A DNA stretch of 64,000 nt from Malus domestica (GCF_042453785.1 NC_091669.1:14739001-14803000); one strand, 5' to 3'; positions 1-10,459 are shown, counted from the first letter of the stretch. Notes: generated by a model not told the origin, from the sequence alone. Translations and numbers: made by a program.

Positions 1-1256
1 GGGAATGGCACACCATGGGCCTCAGATTTGCAGGGCAGAGTTACACTATCCTCTGTCATCTCACTCGGGGTTTCTCTAATCTGCATTCTCTCTACCCCGG
101 TATGCAAATTCTCAGAATAACTCAGATTAGAAAACAAAGGAGGATGCTCTCCGTAGCTTGAATCTGAGACAATTGACAAATTTGAAACTTTCGGGTTAAC
201 ACCCCTGGACTCAGTTGATTTATGTCCCTCCTTAAAACTCTCAGAATGAGAATGCGTGTCCTCTCTTCCAGATGAATGCCATTCCTGCCGATGTGCAGAA
301 CTGGTGGCAGGTTTATGCTCAGAATGATGTGATACCCGAAACTCATAGTTACCTGAGGAGTCATTAGAAAATGTTCCACGAGTTCCAACCCCAGCCTGCT
401 GTTTGTGCAAACAGTGTGAATAAACACAGTTCAATCAACTCAACTCCACAAAATCATGTGCAAGGATAACCAACATAAACGTCGAAGATAACCAAACAAA
501 TCCATTTCATAAAAGAGCAGCTAAACAAATGAAATGCCACTAAATCTACCAAGGAATGGAGCTGAGTCAAGACATCAAAACTACAAACCAGCCGTAAATT
601 TATAACAGTTTTCCCATCCCAGACTTGAATTCGTAGACCATCGTGCTCAAACGTACTAAATCAAAACACAAACCAACTATGATTTGTCTAAACACCTATG
701 CTGCTCAAAGTAAACACTTTTAAACCATTGACCACCACATGCTTGAAAATTCTCTTACTAACACCCAGTTCCCATAACACATTCTAAACCCTAAAACCCT
801 AAATGAATCATTTTGAAAGTGCAAAAGTAAGAAAAAGTTCCAAACTTTTCAACCAGAACTCACATTACATTCCAATTTAATTTCAAAAATCTCAAAGCAT
901 GTAAAATTAGAGTCTTTCACTCAAATCTAACAAAAGTTCATTATAAAATGCACAAAAATCCCATGATTAACAAGATCATAATCATAGAAAAGATGCAAAA
1001 AAAAAAAAAAAAAAAAAACCAAGAAATCAAGTCTGTCAATAGATAGGGGTGGCGATAAACTTACAGGGCTGTGGAGATTGGAAGGGTGGCCGGCGGCGAG
1101 AGGATAACGTCGGCCACGTCGTTGGTTTCCTCGAGCTTGACCTCCGCGATTCGTAGGAAAACGTCCGCCTCGGAGGCTTTGTGGAGCTTGACCTCCCCGG
1201 TTCGTGGAGAATCGTCCGCCGCGGGTGATGTCGCCATCTTGAGCGCGATTGTCCAT
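1..1256 (-). CDS. 5' part of an unrecognised gene (partial, runs off left edge)
   Basis: I do not recognise this gene. A GC-rich first exon (1256 down to 1065) starts at an ATG giving MDNRAQDGDITRGG and contains two imperfect copies of an RGG-rich stretch (RGGRF-TNRGGQ). It ends at a consensus donor (GTAAGT, minus strand) in phase 0. A second open block (395 down to 1) follows an AG acceptor in the matching phase; it is rich in Ser, His and Glu and stays open to the window edge. The intron between (396-1064) holds a poly-A tract on the plus strand at 997-1018. The exon 1 start and the absence of a further exon in the intron are inferred. Another frame of exon 1 is also open, from an ATG at 1237, but it does not fit the phase of the second block. 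RGG repeats are common in RNA-binding proteins, but that is not enough to assign a function. Confidence 0.42.
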
Positions 1257-1832
1257 GGAGTTTCTTGGACCTAAATCGCTGTAATTGGCGGGGAAATTAC
1301 GGTTAATTTTGGAAGAAACGAAAGGAAATGACTGAACAGTTGAAAACGGTGAAAAGTGAGAAGTGAGGAGGAGAGATCGAAAGGAAAGTTAATATTTGAT
1401 TATATTAGAAAATGGATGGAATTTGTTGGAGGGATAGATGCGATCTGTGAGTCCTTCAGCCTGAAGTTAGCAAGTCTTTTCAACTTCTTGGCTTTTCACC
1501 TTTAACGATTCTCCACGAAATGCTGACGAAAGGAATAACTCGCATAAATCTTTACATTTTTTAGGGCTATTTACTCGATTGCACACAATTTTTTACATTT
1601 TATTCCTCACTAGCCTTCATGCATGCGCTCAAGCAGAATGTATTTTTTCAACACGATGTGATATATGTGACTTACATATTTTAAATATATATATATATAT
1701 GTGTAAATTAACAAAAGAAAAGTTAAATATTTGAAGTAAATGAATAATCTTAAATGAAAAAACGTCTCATAAATCAATTAAAGCATCTGACTTCACATAA
1801 TAAAATTGGCCTCTATAGAATTTACATTAAGA
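1257..1832. other. AT-rich intergenic region
   Basis: This is presumably the promoter side of the minus-strand gene to the left. It contains a short AT dinucleotide run near 1686-1700. I see no other gene or clear mobile element. Confidence 0.5.
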
Positions 1833-2250
1833 ATAGAGAAAATAATATTTAATAAACAATTGATTGAATCACATTATTGCTACCCATTATAAGGCTAAGC
1901 TCACCCCTTCCGCTTTAGTGTAAATAATATCGTTTGTTAAAAAAAAAATCATTTAACAACTAATTTAATCATATTATTATCCGTGTGCAAAATATTTTTT
2001 TTATAATCGGCATTACACACCTCTTAAGATGTTTTGAACGTGTTTAAAATAGAGAAAATAATATTTAATAAACAACTGATTGAATCACATTGTTGCTAGT
2101 CCATTGTGAGGCTAAACTCACCTCCCTCCCCCTTAGTATAGATAATATTGTATGTTAGCATTATATGTCTCTTAAGATGTTTTGAACGTATTTAGAAATA
2201 GATAAATTAAATCAAATTATTACTAACCTATTGTGAGGTAAATTAAAAAA
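1833..2250 (+). repeat. Tandem SINE-like 3' ends
   Basis: Two diverged copies of a segment (starting near 1833 and 2045, about 212 bp apart) each run from an AATAGAGAAAATAATATTTA lead into a block reading roughly gattgaatcacatt..tgctagcccattgtgaggctaa. The first ends in GTTTGTT followed by a run of A. A third, shorter scrap lies near 2205-2250. The block matches the 3' half of the more complete element at 57757-57892 (opposite strand), which also has a pol III B-box-like motif. These copies lack that 5' half. Calling them SINE-derived is inference from the A-rich tail and the B box of the related copy. Confidence 0.5.
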
Positions 2251-2520
2251 AAAACCACAAAATAATTTAATTATTAAAAAAATACTATTAAATGACGAAA
2301 ATGCCCTGCCTTATTTGATGCTTTTGAAGTTTTTGTTTTGGGGGCATTTTTGTCCAATTTTTTTGTTGAAGTTTGGTGACACCAAAACACTATTCACCTT
2401 TTATTCTCTCCTTATATATAATAGATAGATATTTAGTGCACTAGTAATCCATTTAATATTTTTAAAACATTTCAATCGCATATTTAGTTATTATTTCGTT
2501 CTAATTTCAATGGAAGTGCC
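2251..2520. other. AT-rich intergenic sequence
   Basis: No coding potential seen. It ends where copia-like coding sequence begins abruptly near 2521, which marks the 5' truncation of that element. Confidence 0.4.
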
Positions 2521-3230
2521 CTAAAAAGGAAAAGCAGGCAAACTTTGCCGAGACAAGTGAAGAAACGCTGCTCATGGCTTATGTGGATGACAACAAAGTT
2601 AAAAGTGATTGCATATGGTTCTTGGATTCAGGGTGCAGCAACCATATGTGTGGTAAGAAGGAGATCTTCTGTGATCTTAATGAAGGCTTCAAGGATTCAG
2701 TCAAATTGGGAAATGACGCAAGCTTGAAAGTACAAGGAAATGGCAGCATTCAAATAGAGATAGATGGGACCATGCATGTGATTACTGAGGTGTTCTATGT
2801 GCCAGACTTGAAGAACAACCTATTGAGCATTGGGCAACTACAGGAGAATGGTCTTGCAGTTCTCATGCAACACATAACTTGCAAGATCTTTCATCCTAAG
2901 AGGGGTTTAATCATGGAAACTACCATGTCACATAACAGAATGTTCATTATCATTGCTCGATGTCAGTTAAAGGAACAAAAATGCCTTGTCTCCCTTATCA
3001 TAAACCAATCCCAACTTTGGCACTATCAATATGGACACCTAAGCTGGAATGGTCTCAAAGTTCTTCAACAAAATAAGATGGTGGAGGGTATGCCACAGTT
3101 CAAATGCCCTCTTAAAGTTTGTGAAGATTGCTTGGTAAGAAACAACGAAGGGACTCAATCCCAAAGGAAAGCACATGGAGGGCATCTGGAATTCTTCAGT
3201 TGGTACATGCTGATATTTGCGGGCCAATAA
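2521..3230 (+). pseudogene. Copia retrotransposon: gag end, protease and GAG-pre-integrase region
   Basis: The frame opens inside the distal part of gag and runs into an aspartic protease with the copia motif WFLDSGCSNHMCG (Asp-Ser-Gly active site, near 2617-2655). The GAG-pre-integrase segment follows, with the LWHYQYGHLSWNGL signature and CEDCLVRNN (the zinc-finger-like CxxC). The 5' LTR, primer binding site and most of gag are absent. The reading frame is lost near 3228 and integrase continues in another frame, so no functional polyprotein can be made. Confidence 0.88.
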
Positions 3231-3924
3231 ATCCAACATCAAATTGTAAAAAGCAGTATCTCATCACCTTCATAGATGACTTCAGTCGAAAGACTTGGGT
3301 GTATTTTTTGGTGGAAAAGTCTGAAGCTTTCGTTGTTTTTAAAAACTACAAAGCTAGGGTTGAAAAAGAAACAGAAGCATACATAATGGCCCTTCGCACT
3401 AATCGTGGACGTGAATTCACATCACAAGAATTCACTAATTTTTGTGGTGTGAATGGGATTCGAAGACAACTGACAGCTGCATACACTCCTCAACAAAACG
3501 AACAATTATGAACATGGTTCGAAGCATGCTTTCTGGAAAGCACATTCCAAAAACATTTGGGCCTAAAGCAGTTAATTGGACTGTGCATATTCTTAATAGA
3601 AGCCCCACACTTGCCGTGAGAAGCAATACACCAGAACAGACATGGAATGAAGTCAAACCATCAATGAGTCATTTCAGAGTTTTTGGATGTATCTCTGAAG
3701 CCCATGTATTTGATAACAGAAAAGTAAAGCTTGACAACAAGAGTCTGAAATGCATATTCTTAGGGGTGAGTGACAAGTCGAAAACTTACAGATTATTTGA
3801 CCCGATTTCTCAGAAAATAATTGTGAGCCGGGATGTTGTTTTTGAAGAAGATCAAAGTTGGGATTGGGAGACTTGTTATAAGAAAGCCATTGTGGCTGAC
3901 CTTGAATGGGAAACAGATGAATGA
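3128..3924 (+). pseudogene. Copia retrotransposon: broken integrase
   Basis: The integrase core continues in a different frame from the protease. HADICGPINPTS and FIDDFSRKTWVYFL are visible near 3200-3310, followed by TNRGREFTSQEF and YTPQQNEQL near 3400-3508, where a stop codon interrupts it. From 3442 a third frame resumes with the C-terminal integrase part (VFGCISEAHVFDNRK, LGVSDKSKTYRLFDP). Frameshifts and stops show it is dead. Confidence 0.88.
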
Positions 3925-4151
3925 GAGGGTACATAAGTTAGTGACAATGAAGAGGAATTGGAAGCTAACAGCACTGAAGAAAATGAGGGCAGTGAAGAAA
4001 CGGATCATAGTGTTGCCCAAGAAAACTAGTCTCATGAGGAGACTGGTGATAACTCACCCTATGAGGCACGAACACGAAGACCACCAGCATGGATGAGAGA
4101 TTATGAGAATGGGCAAGGTTCTCCAAGGAATAAGACTTAAACATTGCTTAC

Positions 4152-5061
4152 TTGACTTTGTTCACTGACAATGATCCTATATTGTATGAAGATGCAGTAA
4201 AGAATGAGAAATGGATGCAAGCCATGAACTCAGAAATCGAGGCAATAGAAAGAAATGATATGTGGGAACTTACAAAGTTACCACTTGGCAACAAAGTTAT
4301 TGGGGGTGAAATGGGTTTACAAGACAAAACTCAATGAGAATAAAGAAGTAGATAAGTACAAGGCGCGACTTGTTGTAAAAGGGTACAGTCAAAAGTATGG
4401 AGTAGACCATGCTGAGGTATTTGCACTTGTGGCTAGGCTAGACATCATTCAAGTTGTGATTTCGCTTGCTGCTCAGAAGGGTTGGATGATCTATCAACTA
4501 GACATCAAGTCTTCTTTTCTACATGGAGAGATAAATGAAGAAGTTTTTGTTACTCAACCTCCTGGCTATGAGAAAACGGGACATGAACACAAAGTGTACA
4601 AGCTTAAGAAAGCCTTGTACAGTCTTAAACAAGCTCACCAAGCTTGGTACAACCGTATAAAGACTTATATTTCCAATGAAGGTTTCAAGAAGTGTCCATA
4701 TGAACATACTTTTTTCATCAAAACAGTGGATTGAGGTAAAGTTTTGATTGTTTTTCTTTATGTTGATGATCTCATATTTACTGGAAATGATGAAGTTATG
4801 TTCAAAGATTTCAAACGGTCCATGATGATTGAATTTAATATGACTGATCTCAGAAAGATGAAGTATTTTCTTGGTATTGAGGTATTGCAAAGGCCAGATG
4901 GTGTTTTTATTGGGCAACGAAAATATGAAAAGGAGGTGCTTGACAGGTTCAATATGGATCAATGCAATCCAGTGAATAATCCAATAGTTTATGGGTTTAA
5001 ACTCATGAAGGACGAAGATGGAGTAAGGGTAAACAATACACTCTACAAACAAGTTACATGA
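4152..5061 (+). pseudogene. Copia retrotransposon: broken reverse transcriptase
   Basis: Three open pieces in shifting frames cover the copia reverse transcriptase: KWMQAMNSEIEAIERNDMWEL (4209-4270), then KYKARLVVKGYSQKYGVDH, QLDIKSSFLHGEINEEV and YKLKKALYSLKQ (4330-4700), then the catalytic FLYVDDLIFTGND with YVDD (4750-4790). Stops occur at about 4335, 4732 and 5059. The order and motifs are those of Ty1/copia, where integrase precedes reverse transcriptase; in gypsy elements the order is reversed. Confidence 0.92.
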
Positions 5062-5700
5062 AGCCTTATGTATCTGACTGCTACACGTCCTGATATGACA
5101 TTCATAGTTAGTTTGATCAGTAGGTACATGAAGCGTCCCACTGAGATGCATCTATAGGCGGCAAAAAGAGTATTAAGGTATATGAATGGAACTATTAGCT
5201 TCGAGGTGTTTTACCAGAAGAGAGGAAATCATAAGCTTTTGGGATACACGGATAGTGATTACGCAGGTGATCAGGATGACAAAAAGAGCACTTCAAGGTA
5301 TGTGTTTCTGATGAGTTCAAGTTTTGTGTCCTAGTCTTCGAAGAAACAACCAGTGGTCACTCTTTCCACCACTGAGGCCGAGTTTATTTCTGTAGAATCT
5401 AGTGCTTGTCAAGTTGTCTGGTTAAGGAGAATTTTAAAGGAACTTTGTCATGATCAATGCAAATCTACAATTTTATATTATGACAACGTATCAGCCATCA
5501 AACCTCTTAAAGAATCTAGTCTTGCATGGTCGTAACAAACACATTGATGTTCACTTTCACTTTCTTCGTGATCTTACGAATGAGGAAATTGTGGAGTTGG
5601 TTCAGTGTTCAACCCAGGAGTAAGTTGCAAATATTCTTACAAAACCTTTTAAGCTTGATGTTTTCTTAAAGCTGTGAGGTTTGCTTGGTGTTTGTTCTTA
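5062..5700 (+). pseudogene. Copia retrotransposon: RNase H remnant and end of pol
   Basis: Decayed RNase H sequence continues from the reverse transcriptase, with LSTTEAEFISVESSACQVVWL at 5362-5424 and the usual C-terminal features after it. Several stops are visible (for example near 5154 and 5332). It ends shortly before a purine-rich stretch (near 5735-5745) and the 3' LTR. Confidence 0.85.
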
Positions 5701-5745
5701 TCCAGCAGTAAACTGAATGACAACGGCATTCAGTTTAAGGGATGA

Positions 5746-5962
5746 TGTTAAAGTTGTTAGGATTTTCTTAGCCACTAGAGTTAGCCTTCCTTGTTTTCAG
5801 GTCTACTTATGTAGTTGTTAATAATTCCTGTTTTTAAGGACCAAGTATTGTTGCACATTCAGTTTAAAGTCTAGTCAAATACCACGATTCTAGGTGCTGT
5901 AAAATCGTGGGTGTTGCATTTCCATTCAATTACTTTGTAAGGCTTTAAGAAGCCATTGTTGT
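5746..5962 (+). mobile_element. Left part of the copia 3' LTR (interrupted)
   Basis: A segment beginning TGTTAAAGTTGTTAGG follows the polypurine-like AGTTTAAGGGATGA and has the place and start expected of the 3' LTR. At 5963 it is cut by the start of a different LTR (TGTAACGACCCG). The matching right-hand part appears at 21926-22021, ending GGTTCCAACA, so the rejoined LTR would be about 314 bp with TGTT and AACA ends. Boundaries are inferred because no 5' LTR remains for comparison. Confidence 0.6.
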
Positions 5963-7190
5963 TGTAACGACCCGTTCCTAAAAATTATGATTTTTATAAA
6001 TGAATTTACGAAAATGCCCTTCGAGGCAAAGTGTTGACTCTTGTTAAATGTCGTGTCGTGTCACGTATGGTTCATTTTCTTGGCATATCCTCATAGTACT
6101 CGTCGCTACAGATGCGTGGGTACAAACGGAATGCAATTTGAAGTTATAACTAATGAGATATTAACGTTTAAAGTTGGGGGCATTTTAATAAATTAATTAA
6201 TATCTGGAAAGCTCCAGATTTTTGGAGCCAAATTTGGAAAACCACGTGTGTGTGGCCCAGATTTAAAGGCAGAAAGAATGAGCGGTTGAGATGGAGTATA
6301 AAGGAGAGAAATGAGGGAGGAACCGAACTAATCTGAAAATGAGAGATGAGAGGGTGGCCAATCAGAGAAGAGAGAAATGAGGGAAAATGAGGGAAGGGAG
6401 AAAGAGAGAACCGGCCAAACCCGGTTTCTCCACTCGACCCGCTAACTTGACCTGCTCATATCTCCTTCGTACGAACTTCGTTTTAGGTGATCTTGGTGTC
6501 CATGGAAAGCCCTTGACGAGCCCTACATCTCTATAGTGTTAGATTTCCAAATTTCTTACCCAAATTCACAAATCGAAGCCACAAACCCAGGCATCCGGCG
6601 GTTTTAACCTTTTTCTGGTGACTCCGGCAAGTTTCACCATTGATGATCACCACCAAAAGACTCCTCTCAACCCCAGAAGAAAGGCCCAAGCTTTGGTGGA
6701 GGCATCGGAGTTCGTTTTGGTGGCGAATCAACAACTACCCAATTTTAAGGGTTTTCGGCGGGTTTTCATGAAATTTAGGCTTTTGCCGGCCAAATTGGCC
6801 TTAGTCACATGTATGAAAGTTGCTCCACTCATTGAGATCTTCATTCCTGTAAAACTTGAGAATTTTTAGAAATAGTTGAATTTTTCGGCAAGTCGAGGCG
6901 GCCGACCTCCACCTGCGGCGGCGCGTGGGCCAAGACGTCCCCTGACCTTCCTAGGTTAAATTTGAATACCCTGATTCCATTTGTGAGGTCCGATTAACAA
7001 ATTTCCGTCGTTTGAATGTAGTTCCATTAAGGTATGCCGCTTGATTATTATAGCAATCGACGATCCGACTGTTGGATCGTCACAAAACTTTGATACGTTA
7101 TAATACGTAATATTTGAGGATATTAGAAACTTACGGATCGGGAATCTGACGTATGGATCTTCCCGAATAGGATATGTAAGTTATATGTTC
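5963..7190 (+). mobile_element. Left part of a solo LTR (Rosaceae TGTAACGACCCG type)
   Basis: The segment begins TGTAACGACCCG, and its other half at 20744-21925 ends GGATCGGGGTGTGTCA. No PBS, polypurine tract or coding sequence of this family is present, so a solo LTR of about 2.4 kb is the simplest reading. It was split at 7190 by the tandem retrotransposon array. I assign it to a gypsy-like family by general resemblance only. I found no clean target-site duplication at its outer ends (GTTGT on the left, GCTAT on the right). Confidence 0.6.
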
Positions 7191-7582
7191 TGTTGATGCA
7201 CAAAACCGGATGGTCTTGGTACAACGTAAATCCGACCGTGAATCTGCAAGTAATGTAAATAACACAAGATGTATCGTGGTTCACCCCAAGGTTTGGCCTA
7301 CGTCCACACTGATTGTATTATATTTCTCTGTTGAAGAGGGAGAGAGAGAGCTTAGAGCTTAGGGGGTGTGAGGAAGCTTTGAGAGGGGGTGAGAGGCTTC
7401 AGAAATGGCCTCTGAGAGTGAGAGTGAGGCCTCCCCCAATTGTGAGGGTGAGGGGTCCTTTTATAGAATAAGGACTCCTCACTTATTACATATTTGCCCC
7501 TTCCTTTATCCCATAATTACATTTAAGTCCCCCGAGTATTTGTACGAGATCTAAATACGAGGCCCTAAATATGGTATAAACA
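7191..7582 (-). mobile_element. LTR 1 of the array (outer, left)
   Basis: This 392-bp LTR abuts the left target-site duplication. It carries a private C at 7297, where the other four LTRs have G, and C at 7431. It contains a GA-rich stretch (7329-7345) and a TTTTATAGAATAAGGACTCC segment that recurs in modified form in the internal region. Confidence 0.9.
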
Positions 7583-8044
7583 GTAGTCCCCTAAGTCTTC
7601 AGTCAAGAGAGTCTTTTGGCTGGAGACTTGAAATTCAGTCCATGTGTGGGCCGAAGTAACTAGATGTCGTCTTGAACTGGTGCTTGATATGAGGCGGTGC
7701 CCAATCTGAAATGATGCTCAACTAGAAGTAGCACATGTTGCGAGGCCGCTCTGCTTGTGGCTTATATTGCCTTGGTTGGCTCGGCTTGTGGTGTTGAAGG
7801 TGAGGGAGTCCCTTTTATAGAATAAGGGATCGCTCCTCAATACATGAATGATGGGCTAGAGTGATGCTCGCGGCGAGGCGGTTGCTCAGCTGGCGGTGTT
7901 ACTCTCTAATGATGGTGAGGGAGTCCCTTTTATAAAATAAGGGCTCGCTCCTCAGTACATGAACAATTGGTGCTCTCTAATGAAAGTGAGGGAGTTCCTT
8001 TTATAGAATAAGGGCTCGCTCCTCAATACATAGATAATGGGCTA

Positions 8045-8190
8045 AGTCCCCCAAGTATTTTTCATGAGGCCCAGTTGAGGCCCAATATATGGTACATAAT
8101 GTAGTCCCCCAAGTCTTCGGTCAATAGAGTCTGTTGGCTGGAGACTTCAAATTGAATCCATGTATGGGCCGAAGTGGCGGTTGTTCGGAG
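8045..8190 (-). repeat. Degenerate internal copy of the LTR/polypurine junction
   Basis: The stretch around 8045-8180 parallels 7529-7650, which spans the LTR end and the first internal bases. Both hold AAGTCCCCC-AGTATTT, then GGCCC-A-ATATGGTA-A-A, then GTAGTCCCC-AAGTCTTC, then GGCTGGAGACTT and GGGCCGAAGT. It looks like an older, diverged LTR end embedded in the internal region. Homologous copies lie at +3289, +6578 and +9867. Confidence 0.65.
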
Positions 8191-8212
8191 GCGGTATTTG
8201 TATACCCTGCAC

Positions 8213-8432
8213 TGAAGCTTTGTAGGTGAAGCTTTGCAAGTGAAGCTTTGAAGCTAGAGCTCTGTAAATGAAGCGTTCGAAGCTGGAGCTTTTGTAAATG
8301 AAGCTTTTGAATCTAGAGCTCTGTAAATGAAGTCTTTGAAGCTAGAGCTCTTGTAAATGAAGTCTTTGAAGCTAGAGCTCTGTAAATGAAGTCTTTGAAG
8401 CTAGAGCTCTGTAAATGAAGTCTTTGAAGCTG
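8213..8432. repeat. Minisatellite of about 32 bp
   Basis: Repeated GAAGCTAGAGCTCTGTAAAT units with GAAGTCTTT or GAAGCTTTT linkers, about seven copies, become more regular toward the right end. The same tract recurs in each unit of the array (offsets 3289, 6578, 9867). Confidence 0.85.
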
Positions 8433-8615
8433 ATTGACATGAGTGATGCTCATGAATGTTTATGTTGATTGACATGAGTGATGCTCATGGATGTTAACAT
8501 GAGTGATGCTCATGAATGTTAACATGAGTGATGCTCATGAATGTTTATGTATGATTGATATGAGGGATGCTCATGAATGTTTATGTATGATTGACATGAG
8601 TAATGTTCATGTATG
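8433..8615. repeat. Palindromic minisatellite (CATGAGTGATGCTCATG)
   Basis: Six copies of a motif whose ends pair (CATGAG/CTCATG around TGATG) are spaced 27-46 bp apart with GAATGTTTATGT- or GAATGTTAA-type linkers. One copy varies to GAGGGATG and another to GAGTAATGTTCATG. It could form short cruciforms or hairpins. It recurs in every unit of the array. Confidence 0.85.
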
Positions 8616-9540
8616 ATTTGAAGTACTGGGCGTACTTTTGATCGTCTGGTTGGAGCTATTTTGGGCTTATGGGTTTTCGCCCTCTACACAACATTCCAGC
8701 CCATTTACTTTGGGCTTTGCCGTTTTTTTTTTTTTTTTTTACCCTCTGATGGGGTTTATACATATTACCCTCTGATGGGGTGTTTATTCCTTGCTTTTAC
8801 TTTCTCTTTTATTTTCTTTTTTTTCCTGATGCTTTTCTTGATCTCCCCGCTCCTTTTCTGTCCACCTTGATTTGTAAGGTATCTTTTGCCAAACCCACTT
8901 GCTTTGGTCGTGCCCATCCATTATCTCTGTCTCTGTCTTTTCCTTTTTCTATTTTTGCTTTCTTAGTGACATGGTGGCTGGATTGCTTCACTGGTGTGCA
9001 ATTGGCGCATGCCATCTCCACAAACTTCTTCAGACCCTTTCCTCCTTTTCCTTTTTCTTTTCTACTTTTGCTCCCACTGCATCTTATTTTTTATTTTGCT
9101 TTCTCCAGACATTGCTTTTTCTTTTCTTTCTTTCTTTCTTCTTTTTTCTTTTCTTTCTTTTTTTTCTTTTCTTTTTCTTTCCTTGGCCGACAATGGGGTG
9201 TGGGATATTTCCCACCAAACCCGTTCCACTTTCTTGTTATTCCTTTTGTCTCTTCTTTTGTTGTTGGGTACGATGGAAGGTGGAGTGGAGCTTCCACTTT
9301 TTCTGTTCCTTACTAATGTTGCTGCACTCCCTCTTTTTCTTGATGTCCTGCACCTGCACTTGCACCTGCAAATCATGTGCAGTGGTACTACCCAGCTCCA
9401 TCCTATTGCAAGCAAATACAGATAGCTCCGGTCTTGGCAGCTATTGAACTCTTTTCGCCCTCTGTTTCTTCTTTGTTCCTTCTCCTTGCACGCAAGGTGT
9501 TTGCTGAAACTCCTCGAAGAGGAGGAAAACAGAGGATAAC

Positions 9541-9845
9541 AAGAAATTGTACTTCACTAGGATCATAACAAAAGAAGCCAAAATCATGGACTGGATCCCT
9601 GTATATAGGATACACTGGAATTTCTTCCCCTGGTTCACAAATATAGCTTCTGCAACTAAAGGTCCAGGCTTGACAACATGTCGATTGGTGAGGATGATCC
9701 CGCGGCGCTTATCGACGGTGAAGCTGGTGGCATAGCTAGCACCAGCGGCCTTAGTGTCAAAAGCACGACAGGCGGTTGTCCGTGGAACGATGACGGCGGG
9801 GACTTGACCAGATCAATTGGGTATGTGGTTAAAGCTCCGCGAAAG
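9541..9845 (-). pseudogene. Captured DEG7-like (HtrA family) protease fragment, unit 1
   Basis: On the minus strand from about 9800 the translation reads PAVIVPRTTACRAFDTKAAG, then [20 protein letters not shown] with HVV next, where His is the HtrA catalytic histidine, then [13 protein letters not shown]. After a one-base frame slip near 9628 it continues as [19 protein letters not shown] and [10 protein letters not shown]. This order matches the N-terminal trypsin-like domain of plant DEG7 (established family knowledge; recognition from memory, not a search). The catalytic Asp and Ser regions beyond it, the PDZ domains and a start codon are missing, and the frame is broken, so it cannot encode a protease. 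The sequence from 9800 to 9845 resembles the preceding DEG7 segment only loosely. The sense matches the retrotransposon, as expected for captured transcript sequence. Confidence 0.8.
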
Positions 9846-10002
9846 CTCAATTGGATCCGTAAATGGGAGGCAAACCCAACAGCAACAGCGATCAATCAAC
9901 TGATTCGGGCGGCAGATTGGATGGTTTGAATTCGGAACCCGAGATCCGAATACGCTACTGGCGAGATCTGGGTTAGAAAATACGGAAAGAGATGAGAGAT
10001 TT

Positions 10003-10197
10003 GGATCTCTGAGCTTGCCATGTGTTGAAAACCTCTCGACTGCACCGAATGCTCTTAAGATCATTCCCGCCACGTGGCAGGGAGCCGAATGTGATGAGAA
10101 CTTCGGGCTCCTCTTGGGCCACCCATTCTTTGGGCTCGCGCTCTTCCAGATCTGGAGATGTTGCTGCTGCCTGGTTCGAAACCATCCTTGGCTCCAT
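10003..10197 (-). pseudogene. Captured BREVIS RADIX (BRX) domain fragment, unit 1
   Basis: A minus-strand frame, open from an ATG at 10242 with a second ATG at 10197, contains EPKEWVAQEEPEVLITFGSL followed by PRGGNDLKSIRCSREVFNTW and QAQRS. The pattern EW-x-Q-x-EP, ITF-x-SLP-x-GGNDLK-x-IR-x-SRE and F-x-x-WQAQR is that of the plant BRX domain (family knowledge), which acts in protein interaction in root and vascular signalling. The domain is cut just after QAQR, before the conserved Trp pair, and continues into unrelated sequence, so about two thirds of one domain is present. Whether the fragment is translated in the retrotransposon transcript is unknown. Confidence 0.82.
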
Positions 10198-10459
10198 CTC
10201 CGAGCCTCGAAACTGCCACTGGGGCACAATGGATTGGCGCACCTGCAGAGACAGAAAGCTTGTTTTCTTCTGGAATTGGGATTTTGGTGATGGTTCAGGA
10301 ATTTTGGACGGGTTGGAGTCCGTGTGGGTCTTGAAGGCTCTACTAGACAGAGAGAGGAGAGATTTGATTCCTTTGGTTTTTTCGGTTTTTGCAGATTTGC
10401 AGATTCACGGTGGTGAGATGAAAAATTGAGAAAGAATCTGACACAGCTTTTCGTGTCGT

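Noticed and set aside
2574-5535. Functional copia polyprotein
   Set aside because: There are several frameshifts and stops, and gag and the 5' LTR are missing.
8780-9447. Long plus-strand Phe/Leu-rich frames in each array unit
   Set aside because: They come from pyrimidine-rich DNA (poly-T and TTTC runs) antisense to the element; the protein-like look is compositional.
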